The notes below the pieces were generated by a model, which was not told the origin of the DNA, did not search any database, and was given only the letters and a program-made list of their open reading frames with translations. Shown here in pieces: positions 6,341 to 11,386 of a stretch of DNA of 11,757 nucleotides (position 1 is the first letter of the stretch; the number at the start of each line of letters is the position of its first letter). The position numbers and the translations under genes are program-made. This stretch comes from JANWHZ01 sp035758575 (GTDB lineage: Bacteria; Patescibacteriota; Saccharimonadia; Saccharimonadales; UBA4665), in the NCBI GenBank assembly GCA_035758575.1, contig DASTXH010000004.1, positions 1 to 11,757 on the forward strand. Direction: 5' to 3'.

Positions 6341-6901
6341 ATGCTCATTGGCTACGCCCGCGTATCAACTCAAGATCAAACATTAGACTTGCAGCTTGAT
6401 GCCCTGCAGCGTATAGGCTGCGAAAAGATATACAAAGACATGGCCAGTGGTGCTAAAACAGACCGTGCAGGCCTGCAGCATGCCCTCAACGATCTTCGTG
6501 CTAACGACACCCTGGTCGTCTGGCGGCTTGACCGCCTTGGCCGTACATTAAAGCAGCTCATTGAGCTTATAAACGACCTCAATACAAGACGGGTTGGATT
6601 TATGTCACTGCAGGAGAGTATCAATACCAATACCTCAGGCGGTAAGTTAGTCTTCCATATATTCGGGGCACTCGCCGAGTTCGAGCGTGAAGTCATCAAG
6701 GAACGTACCCACGCAGGCCTGCAGGCAGCCCGAGCCCGTGGCAGGCTTGGCGGCCGACCGAAGCTGGCAGACAGCGACCCGAAGAAAATAGAGCGGGCTA
6801 GAAAGCTCTACAACGATGCCAACATGCCAGTGCAGGAAATACTGTCTACGCTCAACATATCCAGGAGTACGTTTTACAGGTATGTGAAGGTCGCAAAATG
6901 A
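6341..6901 (+). CDS. Small serine recombinase (resolvase/invertase family)
   Basis: 186 aa, the standard length for Tn3-resolvase/Hin-Pin type enzymes. N-terminal catalytic domain: YARVST with Arg7 and nucleophile Ser9, the WRLDRLGR block (61-68) with Asp64, Arg65 and Arg68, and the E-helix LAEFEREVIKERT (111-123). After the hinge GRLGGRPK (134-141) comes a C-terminal helix-turn-helix (about 163-182, PVQEILSTLNISRSTFYRYV). It should catalyse 2-bp staggered cleavage and strand exchange as a tetramer, resolving or inverting DNA at a nearby site. GGATAGG six bases before the ATG can act as Shine-Dalgarno sequence, and the stop of the previous gene is three bases upstream. No flanking transposon ends were found, and the cognate site is not evident; the palindrome at 7031-7046 is one candidate. 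Confidence 0.93.
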   Translation: MLIGYARVSTQDQTLDLQLDALQRIGCEKIYKDMASGAKTDRAGLQHALNDLRANDTLVVWRLDRLGRTLKQLIELINDLNTRRVGFMSLQESINTNTSGGKLVFHIFGALAEFEREVIKERTHAGLQAARARGRLGGRPKLADSDPKKIERARKLYNDANMPVQEILSTLNISRSTFYRYVKVAK

Positions 6902-7026
6902 CTACACAGAGTAAAGGCTTGGTGCCGCAGCGTTCACTACTTTCTGCGGCAACCCATTCGGATGCACAAGAAGTGGAAAATCTAATCAAGCTAACAGAGG
7001 ACGCGTTGTACTACCTACTGAAGTAG
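6898..7026 (+). CDS. 42-aa protein overlapping the recombinase by ATGA
   Basis: A short frame whose ATG overlaps the TGA stop of the recombinase (ATGA at 6898-6901), preceded by GAAGG at a suitable distance. It encodes 42 residues, begins MTTQSKGLVPQRSLLSA and ends EDALYYLLK, with a predicted C-terminal amphipathic helix. No family recognised. The overlap and Shine-Dalgarno sequence make coupled translation as the fourth operon gene plausible; length is the main reason for doubt. Confidence 0.5.
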   Translation: MTTQSKGLVPQRSLLSAATHSDAQEVENLIKLTEDALYYLLK

Positions 7027-7030
7027 GCAC

Positions 7031-7046
7031 CTTATAGCGCTATAAG
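7031..7046. repeat. 16-bp perfect palindrome between convergent genes
   Basis: CTTATAGCGCTATAAG is fully self-complementary. It lies 4 bases past the operon's last stop and 8 bases before the stop of the converging YfbU gene. It could be a weak two-way terminator (6-bp stem, GCGC loop, no T-tract) or a dimer binding site, including a subsite for the adjacent recombinase. Confidence 0.4.
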
Positions 7047-7054
7047 CCTTAATA

Positions 7055-7759
7055 CTACCCCCGTTTCTCGTTAAAACTGTTTACCAGCGTGACCATGCCT
7101 CCATCATCGCCTAATATCTCTTTTACTTCTTCAGTATTTAGAGTATATCCAAACTGGTTGTGGCGGCCCTTAATCACTTTCCAGCGGTCTAACATCCCAC
7201 GGTATGACATAACCATTCCGGGGGTGTGCGTATTAAGACTAGGGGCACGTTTTAGGTATTGGTATAGCTTCAAGCCGTCGAGAAGGAACATGGCGTAACC
7301 CATATAATCGAACTCGTTGTTGCCGTCGAATCCCGGGAATACCACCTGCTTTTGCAACTCTTTATCTTTAAGTTGTTCAGCTGCACGCTGCATGTCGGCA
7401 AACATGTCAAAGAGATCGTGTACAAAATCGCTCTGCTCTTTACCGAGCTCATTCTTAGCGACGAGTTGGTCAATTTTATTATAGTCGTCGGTATAGCCAT
7501 TTTTCAGAGACTCAAGTACATCTTCGTGGCTCCACTGGTCAACGCCTTCGATTCCTAGGTGGTCTGCTATGCCGTGAAGTATTTTATTGTTTTTGAGACT
7601 CATGACAAGTTGTACACGCTGCCAGTAGCTCAAGCCGCTAAACTTCTCTCGTAATGCATCTCGTACGAAATCACTTACAGTAGCATAACCCGCTGCTGTA
7701 GCGGCTATTCTTACTTTCTCTGCCAGGTCGTCAGGCAGAGAAACGGTTATTTGCGACAT
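7055..7759 (-). CDS. Ribbon-helix-helix / YfbU-domain protein
   Basis: 234 aa. Residues 1-40 form a ribbon-helix-helix DNA-binding domain (ITVSLPDDLAEKVRIAA, then SDFVRDALREKF), as in CopG/ParD-type regulators. From about residue 45 to 217 the protein matches the YfbU family of unknown biochemical function: WQRVQLVMSLKNN at the start, FPGFDGNNE (141-149), YMGYAMFLL, and YRGMLDRWKV (186-195), with Tyr and Trp where E. coli YfbU has them. In E. coli, YfbU overproduction has been linked to cell death, but its activity is unresolved. AAGGAG seven bases before the ATG is a full Shine-Dalgarno sequence, unusual among genes here. The palindrome 7790-7806 lies just downstream of the transcription start, where a bound RHH dimer would block its own expression. 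It stands alone, convergent with the recombinase operon. Confidence 0.9.
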   Translation of the reverse strand: MSQITVSLPDDLAEKVRIAATAAGYATVSDFVRDALREKFSGLSYWQRVQLVMSLKNNKILHGIADHLGIEGVDQWSHEDVLESLKNGYTDDYNKIDQLVAKNELGKEQSDFVHDLFDMFADMQRAAEQLKDKELQKQVVFPGFDGNNEFDYMGYAMFLLDGLKLYQYLKRAPSLNTHTPGMVMSYRGMLDRWKVIKGRHNQFGYTLNTEEVKEILGDDGGMVTLVNSFNEKRG

Positions 7760-7789
7760 ATAAAACTCCTTAAAATACTATTCAGTGTG

Positions 7790-7806
7790 AAAGTGATAAT
7801 CACTTT
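7790..7806. promoter_or_regulatory. Palindromic operator of the RHH-YfbU gene
   Basis: AAAGTGAT and ATCACTTT (8-bp arms) surround a single central base. It lies between the -10 box and the Shine-Dalgarno sequence of the RHH-YfbU gene, in the position expected for autoregulation by the encoded ribbon-helix-helix domain. Confidence 0.55.
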
Positions 7807-7814
7807 ACTACTGT

Positions 7815-7844
7815 AGTATAACCTATCTTTCAATACTTTTGCAA
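7815..7844 (-). promoter_or_regulatory. Promoter of the RHH-YfbU gene
   Basis: On the minus strand TTGCAA (7839-7844) and TATACT (7815-7820) are 18 bp apart. The start falls near 7808, with the operator and AAGGAG downstream. A plus-strand TATAAC at 7817-7822 overlaps the same -10 and could give divergent transcription into 7829-8004. Confidence 0.6.
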
Positions 7845-7846
7845 GT

Positions 7847-8004
7847 GTGTCAGGTCTACTGGTAGAGCCGCGTCAACGGGAATAACTATCTGACGCTGAT
7901 CTGGTGACACAACTTATGTCCACAGAGGACGGCCCCGAAGCAGACGCGATAGGGCAGAGATCGAAAAACGCGGTTTGTTTAAATAGTCGAGTAACCCTCT
8001 GCCC
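7847..8004 (+). other. Non-coding stretch with stacked inverted repeats (possible structured RNA)
   Basis: No credible gene is visible between 7760 and 8151. Within it, four helices can be drawn in order: CAGGTC (7851-7856) with GATCTG (7898-7903), with GTGT/ACAC outside; GCGTCA (7870-7875) with TGACGC (7891-7896) nested inside; GTCC with GGAC (7918-7930); and GGGCAGAG (7952-7959) with CTCTGCCC (7997-8004). I do not match this to RNase P, tmRNA, SRP RNA, 6S RNA or a tRNA. The direction is a guess, based on the next promoter and the genes to the right. Confidence 0.3.
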
Positions 8005-8018
8005 ATTATGCGAATACC

Positions 8019-8047
8019 TTGACTTTATAGGAGTTACGCGGTACTAT
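8019..8047 (+). promoter_or_regulatory. Strong promoter ahead of a hairpin terminator
   Basis: TTGACT (8019-8024) and TACTAT (8042-8047) with an ideal 17-bp spacer. Transcription would start near 8054 and meet the terminator at 8063-8097 almost at once. Confidence 0.55.
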
Positions 8048-8053
8048 AAAGAC

Positions 8054-8097
8054 ACTAAAATCTCCTGCAACACCGAAAGGTCTTTGCAGGATTTTTT
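8054..8097 (+). ncRNA. Candidate 44-nt hairpin RNA or attenuated leader
   Basis: This is the stretch between the predicted start of the promoter above and the end of the T-tract. It would be a single-hairpin RNA with a GAAA tetraloop and about nine unpaired 5' bases. Read-through would instead form a leader for the NYN nuclease gene at 8152. Its existence is inferred only from the signals at its two ends. Confidence 0.35.
8063..8097 (+). terminator. Intrinsic terminator with GAAA tetraloop
   Basis: TCCTGCAA (8063-8070) pairs with TTGCAGGA (8084-8091). Inside, ACC-GAAA-GGT forms a capped inner stem. Six consecutive T follow (8092-8097). It is the clearest rho-independent terminator in the window, reading rightward. 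Confidence 0.75.
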
Positions 8098-8105
8098 ATT
8101 TATCG

Positions 8106-8121
8106 CTGTATTTATATACAG
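8106..8121 (+). other. Small hairpin upstream of the NYN gene
   Basis: CTGTAT, loop TTAT, ATACAG: a six-pair stem between the terminator and the -10 of the NYN gene. Possibly a binding site; weak as an RNA structure. Confidence 0.25.
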
Positions 8122-8138
8122 AGGTATTACTCCTAAGA

Positions 8139-8144
8139 TATAAT
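8139..8144 (+). promoter_or_regulatory. -10 box of the NYN nuclease gene
   Basis: A consensus TATAAT ending seven bases before ATG 8152, so transcription would begin at or one base before the start codon. No -35 match is visible. Confidence 0.5.
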
Positions 8145-8151
8145 AGTACCC

Positions 8152-8688
8152 ATGAGACAAGAACGCTGCGTAGTGCTTATTGATGGGAGCAACTTCTATT
8201 TTAAACTCAAGAATCTTGAGTTACACAACCTGCTCAGTCTCGATCTATCGGGCTTCCTGCACTCGTTGATTGACGGAAATGAATTGGTAAGCGCAACGTA
8301 CTACGTCGGAGCCGTCAAAACTGATGGCACTGCTAAAACGCAGACATTATTTAACAATCAGCGTAAGCTCCTCGCCCATCTGAGGAAGCACCAAGTCCGT
8401 TATTCACTTGGATACTTATTGAAATCTGACGGTGTATTCCACGAGAAAGGAGTTGACGTTAAATTAGCCGTCGATATGCTCGTGGCAACCTATGAAGATC
8501 AATGTGATAGGATACTCCTCGTTTCATCAGATACCGATTTATTACCTGCCATCAAAAAAGCCCAAGAGAAAGGCAAAAAAGTTGAGTATGTTGGTTTTAG
8601 TCACAAGCCAAGTGTGGCGCTGGTGAAGAACTGCGACGAAACGACTCTTTTGAAGAAAGAGGATGTCGCACGGTTCATTCAAAGCTAA
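8152..8688 (+). CDS. NYN domain (LabA/DUF88-like) PIN-fold nuclease
   Basis: 178 aa, the normal length for a stand-alone NYN domain, a PIN/FLAP-fold family of predicted RNA-acting nucleases. Motifs in order: VVLIDGSNFYF (7-17) with Asp11 and Asn14; GVDVKLAVDML (100-110) with Asp102 and Asp108; and LLVSSDTDLLPAIKKAQEKG (122-141) with Asp127 and Asp129, giving the acidic metal-binding cluster of the family. GKKVEYVGF (141-149) is the usual following strand. No signal peptide or membrane segment. There is no Shine-Dalgarno sequence; a TATAAT box lies seven bases before the ATG, pointing to leaderless translation. The exonuclease gene follows 36 bases after its stop in the same direction, so a shared role in RNA processing or decay is reasonable but unproven. 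Confidence 0.9.
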   Translation: MRQERCVVLIDGSNFYFKLKNLELHNLLSLDLSGFLHSLIDGNELVSATYYVGAVKTDGTAKTQTLFNNQRKLLAHLRKHQVRYSLGYLLKSDGVFHEKGVDVKLAVDMLVATYEDQCDRILLVSSDTDLLPAIKKAQEKGKKVEYVGFSHKPSVALVKNCDETTLLKKEDVARFIQS

Positions 8689-8724
8689 CCCCCAACAACC
8701 TTTGTATAACAGATAGCAAAGTAT

Positions 8725-9222
8725 ATGAATCTCATCTTCGTCGATTGTGAAGCCATTGGTAAAAGCCCAAGCACCGGCTATATGACTGAGTTTGGCGCCG
8801 TCTCCTATCCTAAGCGTGAAATGTTCCATGGCCAGTTCTATGCCATCACCAGAGATAGGACAGGCCTTGCTAAGACTGTAGGCGCAGCTAAGCCGCATCC
8901 TGAACAGATATTTGCCGACTTTGAGCTTTGGCTAAAACAGGTTGGCAACGGTGAGCGCCCCATATTCGTATCTGACAATCCTGCTTTTGACTGGCAATGG
9001 ATAAATGATGGCTTCCATAAGTACCTGGGTCATAACCCTTTTGGCCATTCAGCCAGGCGTATCAGCGATTTTTATGCCGGCCTCGTCAAAGACTTCCATG
9101 ACAGCCAAGGCTGGAAGAAGTGGCGTACGACACCGCACGACCACAACCCAGTACATGATAGCCTCGGCAATGTTGAGGCGTTTGCGGCAATGCTTGAACA
9201 CTTTGGCGTGAGCAAACCGTAA
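8725..9222 (+). CDS. DEDDh-type 3'-5' exonuclease, Rv2179c-like
   Basis: 165 aa with an RNase H-fold DEDDh exonuclease pattern: FVDCEAIG gives Asp7 and Glu9; SDNPAFDWQWI (83-93) supplies Asp84 or Asp89; HNPVHDSLGNVEAF (140-153) gives His140 and Asp145 in the HxxxxD arrangement. The DW pair and HxxxxD-N-E ending resemble the small exoribonucleases typified by mycobacterial Rv2179c rather than the DnaQ proofreading subunit; this assignment is by pattern memory. It should remove nucleotides from 3' ends using two metal ions. The ATG lacks a Shine-Dalgarno sequence. TATAAC at 8705-8710 could start transcription about eight bases upstream, or the gene is co-transcribed with the NYN nuclease. A 10-bp hairpin follows the stop codon directly. 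Confidence 0.85.
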   Translation: MNLIFVDCEAIGKSPSTGYMTEFGAVSYPKREMFHGQFYAITRDRTGLAKTVGAAKPHPEQIFADFELWLKQVGNGERPIFVSDNPAFDWQWINDGFHKYLGHNPFGHSARRISDFYAGLVKDFHDSQGWKKWRTTPHDHNPVHDSLGNVEAFAAMLEHFGVSKP

Positions 9223-9245
9223 TTGCGCAACAGGTTGTTGCGCAA
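9223..9245 (+). terminator. Perfect 10-bp hairpin directly after the exonuclease stop
   Basis: TTGCGCAACA (9223-9232) pairs fully with TGTTGCGCAA (9236-9245) around a three-base loop and begins on the base after TAA. The stem is strong but no T-tract follows, so it may be a terminator of atypical type, a 3'-end-protecting structure or a protein site (the arm itself contains the palindrome TTGCGCAA). Confidence 0.5.
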
Positions 9246-9324
9246 ACAGTGCGTTCCACCCTCTATATTAAGAGTCCTACAGCCCGTACTTCATGTCCGG
9301 CTAGTTGCGTAGTGGTACGCTAGT

Positions 9325-9353
9325 TTGACAATAGTACATATTTTCATTACCCT
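9325..9353 (+). promoter_or_regulatory. Promoter of the membrane-anchored protein gene
   Basis: A consensus TTGACA (9325-9330), a 17-bp spacer and TACCCT (9348-9353) put the start at about 9360-9361, on the ATG. The TTG at 9325, which could be taken as a start codon in the same frame, is the -35 box. Confidence 0.55.
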
Positions 9354-9360
9354 TGTACGC

Positions 9361-10179
9361 ATGTCCCATAAAAACTCCTATCCATCAAATCGTAACGCCG
9401 TCCCGACACCTAACGCACGTCTCCTTTCACGCCGTAATGTGCTGGTAGGTGGATTAGTACTTCTTGGAGCAGGTGCCGTCGTACGTGGCCTGCAGTGGAT
9501 GGGTGAACAAAATGGAACTGCACCCCAGCCGTCTAACCCGAATAACGCATCTCAATTGTCCGAGAAACTGAGGGCAGATTTGGGCGTAAAAGCTGCAGCG
9601 TTAGACAAGCAGATCACAGCTGCGTACTACGACCCAGCCGTAAAAGGTACACGATTATCTGATGTACGAGTAACGCTGAGCCCGTCTCTAACTTTGGACG
9701 GCATTGGCATTGAGATACCGGCAGGTTCAACCGACAAGGCAGAACCCTATGGTGCGTACCGGCTGGAGACCTACTTTCACAACACACCCGAGGGGCAAGT
9801 AGGCGATCGCGTCAGCATAGATGAAGCCCTGAGTAAAGACGGTCAAGCGTTCTTGCCCGCCAGAACGACGGCCATTACGCGAGAAGCTGATGAAAGCGTC
9901 TCCTTGTATGTCAGCGAAAGAAATACCCTGGCAAACCCGACAAGTACTATCGTTACCAAACTAAACACGGGTGATCCAACAACGCTACATATTACGACTA
10001 CTCCCCTTAACGAAGCAGGTCCAGGGATATCCTCAAGCGTGCCAGTACCATCAGATTTTGTCGAAACATCATTCCAACAGGCAATGCATGCCATCACGCT
10101 TGCCACTCAGAAAACCCCCGCTCCAGTCGGTGGTGACTTCACGCCGTCGCCATACGTCCCAGCAGGGCCACAAGCATAA
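9361..10179 (+). CDS. Hypothetical exported or membrane-anchored protein with twin-arginine-like N-terminus
   Basis: 272 aa from ATG 9361. A basic N-terminal region is followed by SRRNVLVGG (23-31), a twin-arginine-like motif, and a hydrophobic segment (about 26-42, rich in Gly, Leu, Val), then RGLQWMGEQ. There is no AxA cleavage site that I trust, so it may stay anchored with the bulk outside. The outer part is Thr/Ser/Pro-rich and probably beta-rich (LSDVRVTLSPSLTLDGIGIEI, around 98-118), with a low-complexity PAPVGG...PYVPAGPQA tail; no enzyme motif and no cysteines. No family recognised. An in-frame TTG start at 9325 is rejected because it would consume the promoter. Whether the motif works as a true Tat signal is doubtful in a reduced-genome bacterium; it may simply be a positively charged anchor. 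Confidence 0.75.
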   Translation: MSHKNSYPSNRNAVPTPNARLLSRRNVLVGGLVLLGAGAVVRGLQWMGEQNGTAPQPSNPNNASQLSEKLRADLGVKAAALDKQITAAYYDPAVKGTRLSDVRVTLSPSLTLDGIGIEIPAGSTDKAEPYGAYRLETYFHNTPEGQVGDRVSIDEALSKDGQAFLPARTTAITREADESVSLYVSERNTLANPTSTIVTKLNTGDPTTLHITTTPLNEAGPGISSSVPVPSDFVETSFQQAMHAITLATQKTPAPVGGDFTPSPYVPAGPQA

Positions 10180-10251
10180 AACCTCATCCGTATTGCTGAT
10201 ATAAGCCCGTTCTTGCTAGGTATCGGTATTGTAGCCTCTGGCTTATTCTGT

Positions 10252-10270
10252 GGTGGGCATCCGCCCTACC
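10252..10270. other. Hairpin between convergent genes
   Basis: GGTGGGC pairs with GCCC-T-ACC around an ATCC loop with one bulged T, overlapping the stop of the XRE gene. In the same 86-base gap ATAAGCC (10201-10207) and GGCTTAT (10240-10246) also pair. Together they may end transcription from both sides; neither has a T-tract. Confidence 0.3.
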
Positions 10271-10493
10271 CCTGATTCCGCAACAACTCCATCGGATGTA
10301 CTTTGAGCGCTTTTGCAAGTTGTTTCAGGCTGCCGAGTGATGCAAAACGCTGGCCGTGTTCTATGGATGTAATCGTTGAATAGGCTATACCGCTGCGTTC
10401 GGCCAGCTGTTCTTGTGTCAAGCCAGCCTCTTCCCTGAGTTGGCCAACTCGTTTTCCGAACTTCTTCAGGTCGCTTACTTTGGTAGTTACCAT
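10266..10493 (-). CDS. XRE-family helix-turn-helix regulator
   Basis: 75 aa from ATG 10493. A single Cro/C1-type HTH domain fills the protein: LKKFGKRVGQLREEAGLTQE, then LAERSGIAYSTITSIEHGQR, then SLGSLKQLAKALKVHPMELL. The motif LTQEQLAERSGIAYSTITSIE is the DNA-reading helix-turn-helix. An ATG at 10550 would add 19 residues including two cysteines that do not look like family sequence. The shorter start is preferred because an inverted repeat (10484-10510) and a -10-like TACTGT (10501-10506), seven bases ahead of the ATG, sit exactly there. The gene is divergent from the radC-like gene, so it may regulate that promoter as well as itself. A phage-type or toxin-antitoxin-type repressor is equally compatible with the domain. 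Confidence 0.85.
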   Translation of the reverse strand: MVTTKVSDLKKFGKRVGQLREEAGLTQEQLAERSGIAYSTITSIEHGQRFASLGSLKQLAKALKVHPMELLRNQG

Positions 10494-10510
10494 CTCAATA
10501 ACAGTAACTA
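10484..10510. promoter_or_regulatory. Inverted-repeat operator over the XRE start codon
   Basis: TAGTTAC (10484-10490) and GTAACTA (10504-10510) are exact complements 13 bases apart. They flank the XRE start codon (10491-10493) and include the -10-like TACTGT on the minus strand. The arrangement fits autorepression by the encoded dimer. Confidence 0.45.
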
Positions 10511-10562
10511 ACTGGTACTCACAGCGACAGACGCTTAAAGCATTAGTCATATCATTATTTCA

Positions 10563-10571
10563 TGGTATTCT
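10563..10571 (+). promoter_or_regulatory. Extended -10 of the radC-like gene
   Basis: TG-G-TATTCT, ending six bases before ATG 10578, so transcription should begin at the start codon. The -35 region is poor, as is usual for extended -10 promoters. Confidence 0.45.
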
Positions 10572-10577
10572 TTTTGT

Positions 10578-11252
10578 ATGGATTCTGATGCTCAAAGCAC
10601 TAGTTACAAGAGTAATATAGCGATCGATAGGAACGCAGAAAATCCTAGTGTTGCTAGAGTGCTCAAACTACTCCAGCCTATCGCCACCAAACGCCAAGAG
10701 CACTTCGTCTGCATTACCCTGAACGCGAAACATATGGTCATAGGTACACACACGGTGTTCATCGGGTCGGCTACTGCATCACTCGTACATCCCCGTGAAG
10801 TCCTGGCACGGGCTATAGATGACCGTGCGGCAGCTATCATTGTGGGGCATAATCATCCGTCAGGAGACCCGATGCCAAGTAATGACGATGTGAGCGCCAC
10901 ACGGCAACTGGCTGCGGCTGCAGAAACGATGGGTATACCCTTGCTTGACCACGTTATTGTGGCTGGTGAACGGTATTGTAGCTTCAAGGAACAAAGGTTG
11001 TTAGTGAAGCCAGCTTTAGTAAATGAGGACATCAAAAAGGACATAGCAAAAAGGTTCAATGAACTATATACGCCACTCGTACATCTTATTGAAGCGCTTG
11101 ATGTGATTGAGCCGGGCGGAACACTTGCTGAGGATATACGGGTACGTGAAGAGGACGACAATACGGTACGGCTGGAGTTCGTGGCTCGGCCGACGATACT
11201 GACGATCAACGACGGGGTGCGGAAGATGGTGCTACGGGTGGTGGAACTGTAG
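10578..11252 (+). CDS. RadC-like JAMM/MPN+ protein with novel C-terminal extension
   Basis: 224 aa. Residues about 23-145 are the RadC (UPF0758) JAMM metalloprotease-like domain: Glu41 in QEHFVCITL, HPREVLARA (71-79), the zinc motif HNHPSGDPMPSNDD (91-104) with His91, His93 and Asp104, and LLDHVIVAGERYCSFKEQ (122-139). All metal ligands are present, yet the biochemical role of RadC proteins is unsettled; the old DNA-repair assignment has been withdrawn, and they are common on mobile elements. The usual N-terminal helix-hairpin-helix region is replaced by about 22 unrelated residues, and about 80 extra residues follow the domain, including an acidic stretch VREEDDNTVRLEF (189-201). The start is supported by an extended -10 six bases upstream. 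Divergent from the XRE regulator. Confidence 0.9.
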   Translation: MDSDAQSTSYKSNIAIDRNAENPSVARVLKLLQPIATKRQEHFVCITLNAKHMVIGTHTVFIGSATASLVHPREVLARAIDDRAAAIIVGHNHPSGDPMPSNDDVSATRQLAAAAETMGIPLLDHVIVAGERYCSFKEQRLLVKPALVNEDIKKDIAKRFNELYTPLVHLIEALDVIEPGGTLAEDIRVREEDDNTVRLEFVARPTILTINDGVRKMVLRVVEL

Positions 11253-11264
11253 CAGAGCCACCCC

Positions 11265-11325
11265 ACGGCTTTACAGCACGCCATACTTGAGCCGTCCGCA
11301 AGACTGTGACTTACCGGCGCAGTCT
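11265..11325 (+). other. Two hairpins downstream of the radC-like gene
   Basis: ACGGCT (11265-11270) pairs with AGCCGT (11290-11295), and AGACTG (11301-11306) with CAGTCT (11320-11325). They start 13 bases after the stop and could limit read-through; neither has a T-tract. Confidence 0.3.
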
Positions 11326-11386
11326 ACTGTAATCATACATTTCCGTTGTCCTAGCGGGCGGGGTCAAAATATGGGACAATCACAGG

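Noticed and set aside
6467..6724. GCAGGCCTGCAG occurring twice inside the recombinase gene, considered as recombination subsites
   Set aside because: Both copies encode an AGLQ segment in the same frame, so codon choice explains the repeat; nothing else about the positions suggests a site.
7847..7860. GTCAGGTC resembling the conserved loop of SRP (4.5S) RNA
   Set aside because: The following GGAA...AGCAGCC element of SRP RNA is absent, and the local stems do not form the SRP hairpin.
7952..8004. Outer GGGCAGAG/CTCTGCCC stem considered as a tRNA acceptor stem
   Set aside because: Only 53 bases in total, no T-arm consensus (GGTTCGA) and no anticodon arm, so not a tRNA.
7904..8143. 79-residue plus-strand open frame starting MTQLMSTEDGPEADA
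   Set aside because: It runs straight through the promoter at 8019-8047 and the terminator at 8063-8097, has no Shine-Dalgarno sequence and shows no protein-like pattern.
9325..9360. TTG start extending the twin-arginine-like protein by 12 residues
   Set aside because: The TTG is part of a consensus TTGACA -35 box, and the matching -10 places the RNA start at ATG 9361.
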